A stretch of 64,000 nucleotides of DNA, taken from an uncultured Muribaculaceae bacterium. GTDB lineage: Bacteria > Bacteroidota > Bacteroidia > Bacteroidales > Muribaculaceae. This document shows positions 8,350 to 17,533 of the stretch, piece after piece; positions within the stretch are counted from its first letter, which is position 1; every line of letters starts with the position of its first letter. Made by a program: the position numbers and the translations under genes. The DNA is taken from NCBI GenBank assembly GCA_910585285.1, contig CAJUDL010000009.1, positions 26,141-90,140 of the forward strand, read 5' to 3'. The notes under the pieces are model-generated. The model did no database searches and had not been told where the DNA came from. It saw only the letters and a list, made by a program, of their open reading frames with translations.

Positions 8350-9408
8350 TTATTTTGACACTGTCACTTTCATGCCGTTTGCGAGGCGGGACTGCCCTGA
8401 AACCACGACAGTAGCTCCGGGTTCGACTCCGCTTATAAGCTCGTAAGAATCGCCGAGACGCTGTCCGAGTTCAACCTTGTTGTAACTTACGGTGCCATCT
8501 GGATTGTAGACATATACATAGTGGTTGCCGGATCCAGTCTGCTTAACCACTGCTTTGTCGGGTACAACCACGCGGCGTGCAGTCCCAAGGCTTAGTTCTA
8601 CGCGTCCGAACATGCCGGGAAGAATACGGTTGTCGGAATTGGGAAGTGTCACTTCTACTCCGAATGTGCGTGATGCCTGGTCAATAGTTGGAGATACCAG
8701 GGTTACAGTGCCGTTGAAAATTTCATCGCCATAAGTGTCGAAGGTCACGATGGCTGGCATTTCACGTCTTACTTTGGAAAGTTCGCTTTCAGAGATGTTT
8801 ATTACAATCTTGACTGGCTGTGTGCGTGCCACGGTCAGGATCGGGAGAGAACCGGTCATATCTCCCGGATCATAATTGCGGACAGTCACGACTCCCGATA
8901 TCGGAGAGGTCAACACTGTGTTTTCCGTGATATTACGCAAGGCACGCTGTGCTGAAGCCACAGCATTCTTGGCGTTGATAAGCTGAGTCTCCATCTGGTC
9001 AACCTGTTGTTTTGTTCCTCCGCCGATCTTAAAAAGTTCGAGAGCGCGGTTGTAGTCAACCTCAATATTCTTAAGATTTGCCTTGGCGTTGTCGAGTTGC
9101 AGCTGATAGCTTGTGGTGTTGACATCGTCCATTACCACAAGTTTCTGCCCTGCAGAAACTCTCATACCTTCATCCACAAGAATCTGTTTGATTCTGTTGG
9201 GAGCAGAAGAAGAAATATTGTTTATTAGTTCCGGTTCAACAGTTGCAGTATAGTTGCCTATCTGGTTAACTTCGCGGTCGTTGACCTGCATTGTCTTTAC
9301 TACTGGGGCTGCCTCTTTCTGTGTTTCTGAATTTTCTTTGTCGCTACCGGAGCAGGCACCGAGCAGCAGGAGTGCGAAGGCAGCGGATGTGAGAAATATT
9401 TTGTTCAT
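8350..9408 (-). CDS. RND efflux periplasmic adaptor (membrane fusion protein), lipoprotein
   Basis: A 352-residue protein with lipoprotein signal MNKIFLTSAAFALLLLGAC (lipid on Cys19). Next come a beta-barrel/lipoyl half (NNISSSAPNRIKQILVDEGM, VSAGQKLVVMDD), an alpha-helical hairpin with KIGGGTKQQVDQMETQ, the second lipoyl half (TSPISGVVTVRNYDPGDM), and a C-terminal beta domain ending VVVSGQSRLANGMKV. It bridges the pump and the outer-membrane channel. The gene follows the TolC gene by 11 nt. Confidence 0.9.
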   Translation of the reverse strand: MNKIFLTSAAFALLLLGACSGSDKENSETQKEAAPVVKTMQVNDREVNQIGNYTATVEPELINNISSSAPNRIKQILVDEGMRVSAGQKLVVMDDVNTTSYQLQLDNAKANLKNIEVDYNRALELFKIGGGTKQQVDQMETQLINAKNAVASAQRALRNITENTVLTSPISGVVTVRNYDPGDMTGSLPILTVARTQPVKIVINISESELSKVRREMPAIVTFDTYGDEIFNGTVTLVSPTIDQASRTFGVEVTLPNSDNRILPGMFGRVELSLGTARRVVVPDKAVVKQTGSGNHYVYVYNPDGTVSYNKVELGQRLGDSYELISGVEPGATVVVSGQSRLANGMKVTVSK

Positions 9409-9419
9409 GACGATATGTT

Positions 9420-10772
9420 TTAGCGTGTGGAAATTGTTGAATAAGCCTGGTCTTTGCCAAGTAGTTTGTCAAGTTCACTTGTTGAGACAAGGTAATTGTA
9501 GATACTCTGAAGATATGCTAACTGAGCTGATGTATTTGCAAGCTCACTGTCGCGGAGGTTAAGATATGTCGCCGCTCCGATTTCAAAGCTTTTCTGCATT
9601 ATTTCATAGGCTTTTGCCGCTTGGCGCATTCCTTCTTCACTTGCAGAGATCTGTTTGACCTGTTTGTTTATGTTGTCAAGAGCAAGGTCAACCTGCATGT
9701 TGAGAGAGTTCACGAGATTTTCTCTTTGAAATTCCAGCTCTTTAAGTTGGATCTGGGCTTGCTTGACACCGTAATATTTAGAGCCCCCGGAGAATATTGG
9801 CACCTGAATGGCTACACCTACATTTGAATATGGATTGAACTCCTGATTTTTAAGGGCATTGCCATTGCTGAGGGCATTCCAGTTGATGTTGTATGTTACA
9901 GCAAGAGTGGGAATCCAGGCGAATTTCTTAAGCGTCACATTCTGACGAGCCATATCTGTCTGGATATCGAGTGAACGCAAAGAAGTGTTGTTGGCAAGAG
10001 ATCTGTTGAGCGCAGCAGTGTAACCGAACATATCGCTCTGCATTTGTTTAAGCGTCACGTCCGGCATTACTTCTACTGTTGAATCTATACCCATCAGCAC
10101 TTTGAGTTGCAGCTGACATTGACGCACGGCAATATCTGCCTGCAAAAGCTCCGGCTCCACATTGGTTACCTGCACCTGACTGCGGAGCACGTCGTATTCA
10201 GAAGCGGTGCCTTGTTCGAATTGTTTTTTATAAACATCCGCGTTAATTTTTGCGATTTCGTAATTTTGACGGATCACATCGCGTGAAGCGATTGCGAGGA
10301 GGAGACTGTAATAAGCCTGATTCACGTTGTTTACCATATCAAGACGTGAGGCACGAGCTGCTTCAAGCGTGGAAAGGATCTGAGTGTCAGATATATTGAT
10401 GGATTTCCAAAGCGCGGCATTCACAATAGGCATTGCTGCCGAAAACCCGAAATTCCACATATTGTCTGTACCCATCTTGATTTTGTTGGATTGGCCGCCC
10501 ATGTTGAGGCTCATGGTCTGCAATTCGATGGTGCGTTGATATGCTCCGGAGAAATCGATGGAGGGGAAAAGGTTTGCTATAACCTCTTTCTTCGAATAGT
10601 CAACGCGTTTTACTTCCAGGTCTGCAACCCGGATGGTGGGATTGTCTTGCAATGCTATTGATATACATTGCTCCCGTGATAATCTCAGCGTGTCGGCAGG
10701 AGCCGACTGTGCCATTGCTGCCATTGACAACAACAACGATAACATCGCTAAAACTGATCTTCTGACTGTCAT
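9420..10772 (-). CDS. TolC-family outer-membrane efflux channel
   Basis: A 450-residue protein with signal peptide ending AMAQS and two repeated outer-membrane efflux (OEP) domains. LSREQCISIALQDNPTIRVA marks the start of the first, and LKKFAWIPTLAVTYNINWNA lies in the second. LDLALDNINKQVKQ-like and AYEIMQKSFEIGAATYLNLR helices form the periplasmic tunnel. It sits 34 nt after the TetR gene and 11 nt before the adaptor, in the order regulator-channel-adaptor-pump. Confidence 0.9.
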   Translation of the reverse strand: MTVRRSVLAMLSLLLSMAAMAQSAPADTLRLSREQCISIALQDNPTIRVADLEVKRVDYSKKEVIANLFPSIDFSGAYQRTIELQTMSLNMGGQSNKIKMGTDNMWNFGFSAAMPIVNAALWKSINISDTQILSTLEAARASRLDMVNNVNQAYYSLLLAIASRDVIRQNYEIAKINADVYKKQFEQGTASEYDVLRSQVQVTNVEPELLQADIAVRQCQLQLKVLMGIDSTVEVMPDVTLKQMQSDMFGYTAALNRSLANNTSLRSLDIQTDMARQNVTLKKFAWIPTLAVTYNINWNALSNGNALKNQEFNPYSNVGVAIQVPIFSGGSKYYGVKQAQIQLKELEFQRENLVNSLNMQVDLALDNINKQVKQISASEEGMRQAAKAYEIMQKSFEIGAATYLNLRDSELANTSAQLAYLQSIYNYLVSTSELDKLLGKDQAYSTISTR

Positions 10773-10806
10773 TTGATTATGAATAAGATTTAAATTGTTA
10801 TTGTAT

Positions 10807-11445
10807 TCAAGAGGCCTTCGTCATGTCATTCTTGTGTATGTTCTCAAGAATAATCATCCCTTTCTGTGATGCAATGCTTCGAAGGAAACTCATACAGACG
10901 GTGTCGAAAGCTTCGGAAAGCTTCACATCGGCAGGTAGAAACTCTTCCATGCGTTTGAGTGATTCCATCTGTATTCGGAACATTCTGAAAAGAATAGGGT
11001 AATTGACATCGGAACGGAATACACCTTGTTCAAGCCCTTCTTCGAAAGCTTTCATCATGTTTGATTGCCATGTGTTAGACTGATTGTCGTATACAGGTCT
11101 TAGTTTTGCATAGGAAGAATCCATATCCCTGAAGAAATCGGTGCTTGCTTGCTCCATAATGCGTTGCAATGTCTTGAAAACGAGATAAAAGGCTTCCATG
11201 ATTGTTTCCGATTCTTGGAATATGCGCATAACTGTGTTTATGTGCTCTTTATGATAATACCCAATAACGGCCTTCAGCATCTCCTCTTTGCTGTCAAAGA
11301 TCTCGTAAAGGGTACGTTTTGACATTGACAGAGTTGAGGCAACCTTGTCCATGGTAGTTACCTTCATGCCGTTTTTTAATATGATCGGAAGTATCGCTTT
11401 CAGAAGGTTTTCATATGCCTCATGCGAAATTGAATTCTGTTCCAT
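10807..11445 (-). CDS. TetR/AcrR-family transcriptional repressor of the efflux operon
   Basis: About 212 residues. The N-terminal helix-turn-helix is VTTMDKVASTLSMSKRTLYEIF followed by DSKEEMLKAVI, the standard TetR DNA-binding domain. The rest is an all-helical ligand-binding/dimer domain. The ATG at 11445 is chosen because an upstream ATG at 11478 would start within the promoter (TAACTTTG at 11483-11476). First gene of the minus-strand operon; it likely represses itself and the pump genes by binding the inverted repeat at 11490-11522. Confidence 0.88.
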   Translation of the reverse strand: MEQNSISHEAYENLLKAILPIILKNGMKVTTMDKVASTLSMSKRTLYEIFDSKEEMLKAVIGYYHKEHINTVMRIFQESETIMEAFYLVFKTLQRIMEQASTDFFRDMDSSYAKLRPVYDNQSNTWQSNMMKAFEEGLEQGVFRSDVNYPILFRMFRIQMESLKRMEEFLPADVKLSEAFDTVCMSFLRSIASQKGMIILENIHKNDMTKAS

Positions 11446-11475
11446 GAAATGGTTTCTAAGATGGAAAAACAATCG

Positions 11476-11522
11476 CAAAGTTAAATAAAAAAACTGAAAA
11501 CCTTAAAAAAGTTTTCAGTTTT
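11476..11522 (-). promoter_or_regulatory. Efflux operon promoter with probable TetR operator
   Basis: On the minus strand TAACTTTG lies at 11483-11476. Upstream is a 12-bp inverted repeat, AAAACTGAAAAC (11490-11501) with GTTTTCAGTTTT (11511-11522), 9 nt apart. It covers the position expected for the -33 element (about 11504-11507). A symmetric site over the promoter of a TetR gene fits autorepression. A terminator role is less likely because no plus-strand gene ends here. Confidence 0.6.
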
Positions 11523-11580
11523 ATTCATAAATATCAATATAAAAATTTTAAATTAACAAAATTTAAAGAATTATAATGAT

Positions 11581-12534
11581 TTAGAGGAGTTTCTTTTCGA
11601 GGTTGATGAGCATGTCGCGGGTCATGGCATCAAGGTCGTATTCGGGTTTCCATCCCCACTCTTCGCGTGCGCAAGTGTCGTCGAGGCTGTCGGGCCAAGA
11701 GTCTGCTATCTTCTGACGCAGGGGATCAAGCTCATATGTCATCTTGAACTCCGGACGATACTCTCGGATTTTATTGTAGATTATTTCCGGATCAAAACTC
11801 ATTGACGCGATGTTGAATGAATTGCGATGTTTGAACTTTGTTGGATCAGCTTCCATAATCTCGATGGCTGCACGCAATGCATCGGGCATATACATCATGT
11901 CCATAAAGGTGCCCGGTTTCAAAGGACATTTAAATTCCTCTTCTTTGACTGCCGAATAGTAGATGTCAACGGCATAGTCGGTGGTGCCACCACCGGGAGG
12001 AGCCACATATGATATCAATCCGGGGAATCGCACGGAACGGGTATCAACCCCGAAACGTCGCGCATAATAATCGGAAAGCATCTCACCGGTGACTTTAGTT
12101 ACGCCATATATTGTTTCGGGACGCTGGATAGTGTCTTGCGGAGTCTTGGTGTGTGGTGTGTCAGGACCGAAAGAACCGATACTGCTCGGAGTGAAGAGTG
12201 AGCACCCTTTTTCTCTTGAAATCTCAAGACAATTGTAGAGTCCGCCAACACCGATCTTCCATGCAAGCTGTGGCTTTGCTTCAGCTACAGCCGATAGAAG
12301 GGCGGCGAGGTTGTAAATTGTATCGATTTTATATTTTTCAACCGCTTCAGCGATCTGAGCCGGATTTGTGATATCCACAATCATCGACGGACCGCTTTCG
12401 GCAAGTTCTCCCTTGGGCTCGGCTCCCGGAATGTATCCGGCAACAACATTGCCTGTGGGATATTCTTTACGGAGGCGCATTGTAAGCTCAGAACCTATCT
12501 GGCCGGTTGCTCCAATAATCAGAATATTTTTCAT
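11581..12534 (-). CDS. L-threonine 3-dehydrogenase, short-chain (epimerase-like) type
   Basis: About 317 residues. MKNILIIGATGQIGSEL is the Rossmann NAD-binding start. The catalytic Ser/Tyr/Lys set is visible in TPSSIGSFGPDTPHTKTPQD and YGVTKVTGE (YxxxK). LRAAIEIMEADPTKFKHRNS and NIASMSFDPE are typical of the SDR-type threonine dehydrogenases found in Bacteroidetes and archaea. It oxidises threonine to 2-amino-3-ketobutyrate, which the divergent neighbour splits. The ATG at 12534 is chosen; a longer reading frame from 12708 would run across the divergent promoters. Confidence 0.9.
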   Translation of the reverse strand: MKNILIIGATGQIGSELTMRLRKEYPTGNVVAGYIPGAEPKGELAESGPSMIVDITNPAQIAEAVEKYKIDTIYNLAALLSAVAEAKPQLAWKIGVGGLYNCLEISREKGCSLFTPSSIGSFGPDTPHTKTPQDTIQRPETIYGVTKVTGEMLSDYYARRFGVDTRSVRFPGLISYVAPPGGGTTDYAVDIYYSAVKEEEFKCPLKPGTFMDMMYMPDALRAAIEIMEADPTKFKHRNSFNIASMSFDPEIIYNKIREYRPEFKMTYELDPLRQKIADSWPDSLDDTCAREEWGWKPEYDLDAMTRDMLINLEKKLL

Positions 12535-12561
12535 GACATAAAACTCGGTTAGATTTATTTG

Positions 12562-12599
12562 CAAATTTATATAAAATTCATAAATAATCGTTAACTTTG
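12562..12599. promoter_or_regulatory. Divergent promoters of the threonine degradation genes
   Basis: The minus strand has TAAATTTG at 12569-12562 for the dehydrogenase, and the plus strand has TAACTTTG at 12592-12599 for the ligase. Both match the TAnnTTTG -7 element; the -33 elements are weak. Close divergent spacing suggests shared control. Confidence 0.55.
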
Positions 12600-12613
12600 G
12601 AGAAAATATTGTA

Positions 12614-12658
12614 TGGAAAAGGTAAAAGGTAATAGGGAAAAGGGGAAAGGCAATAAGA
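12614..12658 (+). repeat. Purine-rich AGGTAAAAGG/AATAGGG tract in the ligase leader
   Basis: GGAAAAGGTAAAAGGTAAT followed by AGGGAAAAGGGGAAAGGCAA resembles one arm of the family B palindromes (441-586, 21061-21337). It lies between the predicted transcription start and the ATG of the ligase, so it would be in the 5' leader. Confidence 0.5.
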
Positions 12659-12698
12659 GAGATGTTAGAAGCAATACCAGAATTTAAATACCATAATA

Positions 12699-13892
12699 AT
12701 GTACACAAAATTTCAGGAGCATCTGCAGAAAGAGCTTCAGGGCATCAAAGATGCCGGTCTTTACAAAAATGAAAGAGTTATCGTCACTCCTCAGAGTTCC
12801 GATATCGAGGTTGAGAACGTGAAAGGGGAAGTGCTGAACTTCTGTGCCAACAATTATCTCGGTCTTGCCGACAACAGCCGTTTGATAGAGGCTGCCAAAT
12901 GTGCGATGGATAACCGTGGTTACGGAATGTCGTCGGTGCGTTTCATCTGTGGTACTCAGGATCTGCATAAAGAGTTGGAGGCTGCTATCAGTGATTATTT
13001 CAAAACAGAAGACACGATTCTTTATGCCGCTTGTTTCGATGCTAACGGTGGTCTTTTCGAACCTCTTTTCACTGAGGAAGATGCCATCATATCTGATTCT
13101 TTGAATCATGCTTCTATCATCGACGGCGTGCGTCTTTGCAAGGCGAAACGTTTCCGTTATAAGAATGCTGATATGGAAGATCTCGAACGTTGCCTGAAGG
13201 AGGCTGCGGATTGCCGCTTCAAGATTATTGCTACAGACGGTGTGTTCTCAATGGATGGAAATGTGGCTCCGATGGATAAGATCTGTGAGCTTGCCGAGAA
13301 ATATGATGCATTGGTAATGGTTGACGAAAGTCATTCAGCAGGAGTGGTCGGCGCAACAGGTCATGGCGTGGCTGAGAAATATGATTGCTACGGCAAGATT
13401 GATATCTTCACCGGGACGCTTGGTAAGTCGTTTGGTGGAGCGATGGGTGGTTTCACAACCGGTCGCAAAGAGATAATAGACATGCTTCGTCAGCGTTCTC
13501 GTCCTTATCTTTTCTCCAATTCTGTTGCTCCTTCGATCGTGGGTGCAAGCATCGAGATGTTCAAGATGCTCGGGGAGTCTGATTCACTTCACGACACTCT
13601 TATGGAGAATGTTGAATACTTCCGCACAAAAATGCTTGATGCAGGTTTCGATATCAAGCCTACGCAAAGTGCCATCTGCGCTGTGATGCTCTATGATGCT
13701 AAGCTTTCACAGGATTTTGCATCTGAAATGCAGAAAGAGGGTATATACGTTACAGGTTTCTATTATCCGGTCGTGCCCAAGGATCAGGCGCGCATTCGCG
13801 TGCAGCTTTCTGCCGCCCATACCCGCGAGCAACTCGACAAGGCGATAGCGGCCTTCATCAAAGTTGGCAAAAAGCTCGGAGTGCTTAAGTAA
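12699..13892 (+). CDS. kbl: Glycine C-acetyltransferase (2-amino-3-ketobutyrate CoA ligase)
   Basis: A 397-residue PLP enzyme of the alpha-oxoamine synthase family. CANNYLGLADNSRLIEAAK, MSSVRFICGTQDLHKELE, VMVDESHSAGVVG and the PLP-lysine motif TGTLGKSFGGAMGG are all present. It cleaves 2-amino-3-ketobutyrate with CoA to glycine and acetyl-CoA. The divergent threonine dehydrogenase makes its substrate, so the pair is a complete threonine-to-glycine route. Length agrees with E. coli Kbl (398). Followed by a strong hairpin at 13921-13979. Confidence 0.95.
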   Translation: MYTKFQEHLQKELQGIKDAGLYKNERVIVTPQSSDIEVENVKGEVLNFCANNYLGLADNSRLIEAAKCAMDNRGYGMSSVRFICGTQDLHKELEAAISDYFKTEDTILYAACFDANGGLFEPLFTEEDAIISDSLNHASIIDGVRLCKAKRFRYKNADMEDLERCLKEAADCRFKIIATDGVFSMDGNVAPMDKICELAEKYDALVMVDESHSAGVVGATGHGVAEKYDCYGKIDIFTGTLGKSFGGAMGGFTTGRKEIIDMLRQRSRPYLFSNSVAPSIVGASIEMFKMLGESDSLHDTLMENVEYFRTKMLDAGFDIKPTQSAICAVMLYDAKLSQDFASEMQKEGIYVTGFYYPVVPKDQARIRVQLSAAHTREQLDKAIAAFIKVGKKLGVLK

Positions 13893-13920
13893 AATACAAG
13901 ACAGATAGTATAATCATAGA

Positions 13921-13979
13921 CTGAAAATTAGAAAAAACTTCTGTGCAATCTGCACAGAAGCTTTTTCTATGATTTTCAG
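13921..13979. terminator. Bidirectional terminator between kbl and the porin gene
   Basis: A 10-bp core stem, CTTCTGTGCA with TGCACAGAAG around ATC, is flanked by A-rich and T-rich arms (CTGAAAATTAGAAAAAA and CTTTTTCTATGATTTTCAG) that extend the pairing. Both neighbouring genes converge on it. Confidence 0.8.
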
Positions 13980-13997
13980 CAGCGTTATGGCAATTCC

Positions 13998-16049
13998 TTA
14001 ATTAGCGAAGTCTATCGACAGTCCGAAGCGCAGTTGGCGCGGGTCGATAGGGTAATGAGGGAGAGAGAAGTAATTTTTTCCGAAAAGCCCCTGATTCACA
14101 TGGCTCCACAACACGAAGAACCTGACTTTATATAGCTTAGCGGTGACATAGGCGTTTGCCACTGCGAAGTTTCCAACCCATATCGGATTCTCGCCTTGCA
14201 CGTGGAAAGACATGGTTGCGGGTTGATAGTTGTAGCCACGATATTTGGTGTAATAATCGCAATCAACGCCGAGCTGCATGTGGAGCACGCGGAATGCGGT
14301 GAATCCGAGGAACATGTTGCTGTAGACGCTAAGAGCCGGGAGAGGTATCACATCCTGATTGGATGAGACCTGATAGGTAACAGTGTTGTTCCAGTTCCAT
14401 ATTCCGAATTTGAGTTTCTGCTCTATGGAGGCTGAGAAAATCTGAACGCTGCCACCATATTGCTCCGGCATGGATGAGGGGTTGAAATAAACGCAGTTTT
14501 GAATATTTTCAACTCCAGCGCGAAGATCTGTTTTTGTCCATGGAATATGCAGATGTCCGCCCACGCGGAAGGAGCGTGTCTTGCCGAAATCATTGTTCCA
14601 GATGAAATGGTTTGATACGTAGTTGCGGAGCAGATACGACGGAGTCTGGTTGCGGAAGAAGCCTTCGGCAGAAATGCGCACGGTATCTTTGCCGAGGCGA
14701 AAGCGAGTCTCGACATATCCGTCGATGTCGATGTCTCCCGCAGCATCACCCATTAGTCCGAATTTGGCATTGGCAGCGTATCTGAGCAGAGAGCCTTTCA
14801 TCTTTTCGAGGCGACCTCCAATCCAGAGGCGGTTTCTTTTTTTCTCCGGCTCGAAGTTGAATCCTTCCGGAAGAGGAGTTACTTCTGCCGGCTCTTCAAA
14901 AGGTTCCGGCAAGAGATAAGATTGCTTGAATCTGTCGAATTCATATGTGGCATATGCCGAAAGTCCGAATTTTGCCCATTTCTGAAAACCCTCGATCATT
15001 GAGATTCCTACGGTGTTTGAGAATGACCAATAATGAGTGTTGTCAAGTGTGAAATCAGGGTTGAAATATGTATTTGCCCAGAATGTGGAAGCCTCATCAG
15101 CGCGGGTGTTCTTGAATGTGTGGTGATTGTATTTATAATCAAAGGCATAAATGATTTTCGTGACGGGCACAAGAGTGCGACGCTCCACTGTGTCACCCTC
15201 CTGCGTGTCGTCGCGCCAGAAGCCAATCTTATAGGCATGCGACATATAAAACTCTGCGCCCACAAGTCGGTTCTGAGCTCCATTCAGTCGCGTAGGAATG
15301 CTCTTGGGCTCGATTTTGTCGACACCTCCCTGCAGCACTGCCGGATCCTCAATATATAGATCATCCGTTATGCCGCCGTTTTCCTGGTTCTGCGAATTAT
15401 AATGATTGAGGAAAGCCTGCATTTCGTAATGGTCAGTGGTGTAATATCCCTGGAATCCATAAATGAGATTCTTGGCTGCCTGACTATTGTATGCCCCTTT
15501 TGTATAGAGATAGTCGATGTTGGCACCAATTCCTATCTTTCGGTTCACATTCCCGGCGAAGACACCTTTAAGACGGTCGGTGTGGTTATCGCGGTTGCCC
15601 CCGAAATTATAAGACAAGAGGGTCATGGGAATATAGACATTGTAGAATTTTTCCTTGTTGAATGTTGGCAGCCAGTAATTCAACGCATCTTCAAACATGA
15701 ATGCGGATGGTTGCGGACGTTGGAAATAAAGCATGTTTAGTCCCTCCGCAGCAAAAGAGCCGGTTGTTGCCCATGCATCGGAATTCATCGCCGGCACAAA
15801 CTGCCGCTGGTAATTATAAAGCAGGGTATCGATCGTTGACTCTTCATGAGTGCCAAGGGGATATGACAATTTCCATGCATTGCCCGGCTTGTATGTTTCT
15901 TTTTTTGTTTCCGAATCTTTGTTAGAGAGTCCGGGCATACGATCACTTCCTCCACTATGTTCTCCAGTGTGCGACATCGGTCGCTGGCCTTGTGCAAGCA
16001 AAGGAAACAGAGAGAGAATAAGCAGTATTATAGTTTTATTTAGATTCAT
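13998..16049 (-). CDS. Putative outer-membrane porin (PF14121-like)
   Basis: A 683-residue protein with a signal peptide cleaved after LLAQG. The N-terminal linker is polar (GGSDRMPGLSNKDSETKKET). The long rest is rich in alternating, aromatic beta strands and ends HYPIDPRQLRFGLSIDFAN, with a terminal aromatic-rich strand as in beta-barrels. Segments such as EGLNMLYFQRPQPSAFMFED and FYNVYIPMTLLSYNFGGNRD match the Bacteroidetes putative porin family. No partner gene is nearby. The substrate is unknown. Confidence 0.75.
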   Translation of the reverse strand: MNLNKTIILLILSLFPLLAQGQRPMSHTGEHSGGSDRMPGLSNKDSETKKETYKPGNAWKLSYPLGTHEESTIDTLLYNYQRQFVPAMNSDAWATTGSFAAEGLNMLYFQRPQPSAFMFEDALNYWLPTFNKEKFYNVYIPMTLLSYNFGGNRDNHTDRLKGVFAGNVNRKIGIGANIDYLYTKGAYNSQAAKNLIYGFQGYYTTDHYEMQAFLNHYNSQNQENGGITDDLYIEDPAVLQGGVDKIEPKSIPTRLNGAQNRLVGAEFYMSHAYKIGFWRDDTQEGDTVERRTLVPVTKIIYAFDYKYNHHTFKNTRADEASTFWANTYFNPDFTLDNTHYWSFSNTVGISMIEGFQKWAKFGLSAYATYEFDRFKQSYLLPEPFEEPAEVTPLPEGFNFEPEKKRNRLWIGGRLEKMKGSLLRYAANAKFGLMGDAAGDIDIDGYVETRFRLGKDTVRISAEGFFRNQTPSYLLRNYVSNHFIWNNDFGKTRSFRVGGHLHIPWTKTDLRAGVENIQNCVYFNPSSMPEQYGGSVQIFSASIEQKLKFGIWNWNNTVTYQVSSNQDVIPLPALSVYSNMFLGFTAFRVLHMQLGVDCDYYTKYRGYNYQPATMSFHVQGENPIWVGNFAVANAYVTAKLYKVRFFVLWSHVNQGLFGKNYFSLPHYPIDPRQLRFGLSIDFAN

Positions 16050-16067
16050 CTTGATTCATTGAGATGA

Positions 16068-16097
16068 CAAAGTTAGTAAAAAAACGCCTAAAACAAA
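16068..16097 (-). promoter_or_regulatory. Porin promoter
   Basis: Minus-strand TTTG (16097-16094) and TAACTTTG (16075-16068) are 18 nt apart, 19 nt upstream of the porin ATG. Confidence 0.5.
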
Positions 16098-16245
16098 ACA
16101 AAGCCGGGGTTTCACAACTCCAACTTTGTTTTAGCATTAAAAATTTCTTTCTAATACCATGAATAAAACACAGTGCAAATACAATAATCGTAACTATATA
16201 ACATATGAGATGCCGAAAATGTTTCTTATTATGAGATTATTTTGC

Positions 16246-16253
16246 TAAATTTG
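16246..16253 (+). promoter_or_regulatory. -7 element of the beta-barrel/LpxH gene row
   Basis: TAAATTTG lies 27 nt upstream of the ATG at 16280, with TTTC at 16222-16225 in the -33 position (20-nt spacer). It probably drives the four closely spaced genes up to 18636. Confidence 0.5.
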
Positions 16254-16279
16254 CATATTAATATTAATAATTTTTATTT

Positions 16280-16897
16280 ATGAAAAATTTCAAACATCTG
16301 ATTATCATAGCCCTGATGGCAGTTTTTACATGTGGTCAGGCTAATGCAGAATTTCGTTTCGGTATCAAGGCGGGTTTAAACGTCAATAAATTACATCTGT
16401 CTGAACTCAAACAGAATATATCATCCGACAATCAATGTGGAGTCACAGCCGGTGTGATGACTGAGTTTACAGTTCCCGTAGTAGGAATCGGTTTTGATCT
16501 CTCTCTCATGTATACTCACATGAACAACGATATCAAGGAAGGCGCAGCCGAGGGTACGGTCGGAAAAAATTTTCTTGAAATACCATTGAATCTTAAATAT
16601 AAGCTCAAACTTCCGGTGGTTTCCTCTTTCATGGTTCCAATGATTTATACGGGACCTACAATGGCACTCAAACTTGACAAGAGCACATTCCAGAATCTTA
16701 AGACCAAGACAGTGCAGATGGGTTGGAACGTAGGTATAGGTCTGGAGTTTGTCAAACATCTTCAGATCAGCGGTGGCTATACGTTTGGTATGAACAATCT
16801 CGCGAAGAAAATACCGGTGGTCAACAATAATATGAATATTGGAGATATCAAGGTCAAGAATAATTATTGGACAATTACTGCCGCATATCTCTTCTAA
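16280..16897 (+). CDS. Small outer-membrane beta-barrel protein (PorT/OMP_b-brl type)
   Basis: A 205-residue protein. The signal peptide ends TCGQANA, then EFRFGIKAGLNVNKLHLSE begins a typical eight-strand barrel. GVTAGVMTEFTVPVVGIGFD, NFLEIPLNLKYKLKLP and WTITAAYLF at the C-terminus are typical of Bacteroidetes porin-family barrel domains. The next gene, 16 nt downstream, is a paralog with the same layout. Function is unknown; no enzyme motif is seen. Confidence 0.75.
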   Translation: MKNFKHLIIIALMAVFTCGQANAEFRFGIKAGLNVNKLHLSELKQNISSDNQCGVTAGVMTEFTVPVVGIGFDLSLMYTHMNNDIKEGAAEGTVGKNFLEIPLNLKYKLKLPVVSSFMVPMIYTGPTMALKLDKSTFQNLKTKTVQMGWNVGIGLEFVKHLQISGGYTFGMNNLAKKIPVVNNNMNIGDIKVKNNYWTITAAYLF

Positions 16898-16913
16898 TGA
16901 TTAATTATTTGAA

Positions 16914-17522
16914 ATGAGAAAAATCTTAACCGCTCTGCTGTTGGCAGTAATAACTTTTGGAGCTTCAGCCGAATTTCGCTGGGGACCGACTGCGGGTATC
17001 AATATCTCTGAACTGTATTGGAAGCAAGATCTTGTTGAGAACAAAATTCTTGTGGGTCCGAATGTCGGAGTAATGGGTGAAGTTATGATTCCGGGTATTG
17101 GATTCGGTGTGGACATCGCTGTCAAATACAGTATGCATGGGTCTTCTGTTAATTTCGGTGATCAGTATATCTGGAGTTCCGAAGGTTATGGAAAGGAGAA
17201 TGTGTGGTTTCACACATTGCAGATTCCTTTGAACCTGCGCTTCAAATGGACCCGTATGAACGGACTTGAGCATTATGTGGCTCCGTTCGTGTATGGCGGT
17301 CCGGTATTCAATTTCAATCTGTCAACATCCGATCTGCCCATTATCGAGCATCCTGCAGGATCGTTCGGACTGCAGTGTGGCATCGGTGGCGAATTCTTCG
17401 AGCGTTATCAGCTCTCCGCCGGTTATTACTGGGGTATCTCATATGATTGCCGCACTGTTAAACTCGACAATTTCAGTGCCCGTTCACGTGGCTGGCAGAT
17501 TAATGTTGCTGTGCTTTTCTAA
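16914..17522 (+). CDS. Small outer-membrane beta-barrel protein, paralog of the preceding gene
   Basis: A 202-residue protein with signal peptide ending GASA, then EFRWGPTAGINISELYWKQD. Strands GVMGEVMIPGIGFGVDIAVK, TLQIPLNLRFKWTRM and a C-terminal WQINVAVLF mirror the 16280 protein, indicating tandem duplication and divergence. It is 11 nt from the SufT-like gene, so all are probably co-transcribed. Confidence 0.75.
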   Translation: MRKILTALLLAVITFGASAEFRWGPTAGINISELYWKQDLVENKILVGPNVGVMGEVMIPGIGFGVDIAVKYSMHGSSVNFGDQYIWSSEGYGKENVWFHTLQIPLNLRFKWTRMNGLEHYVAPFVYGGPVFNFNLSTSDLPIIEHPAGSFGLQCGIGGEFFERYQLSAGYYWGISYDCRTVKLDNFSARSRGWQINVAVLF

Positions 17523-17533
17523 AATTCTTAATT

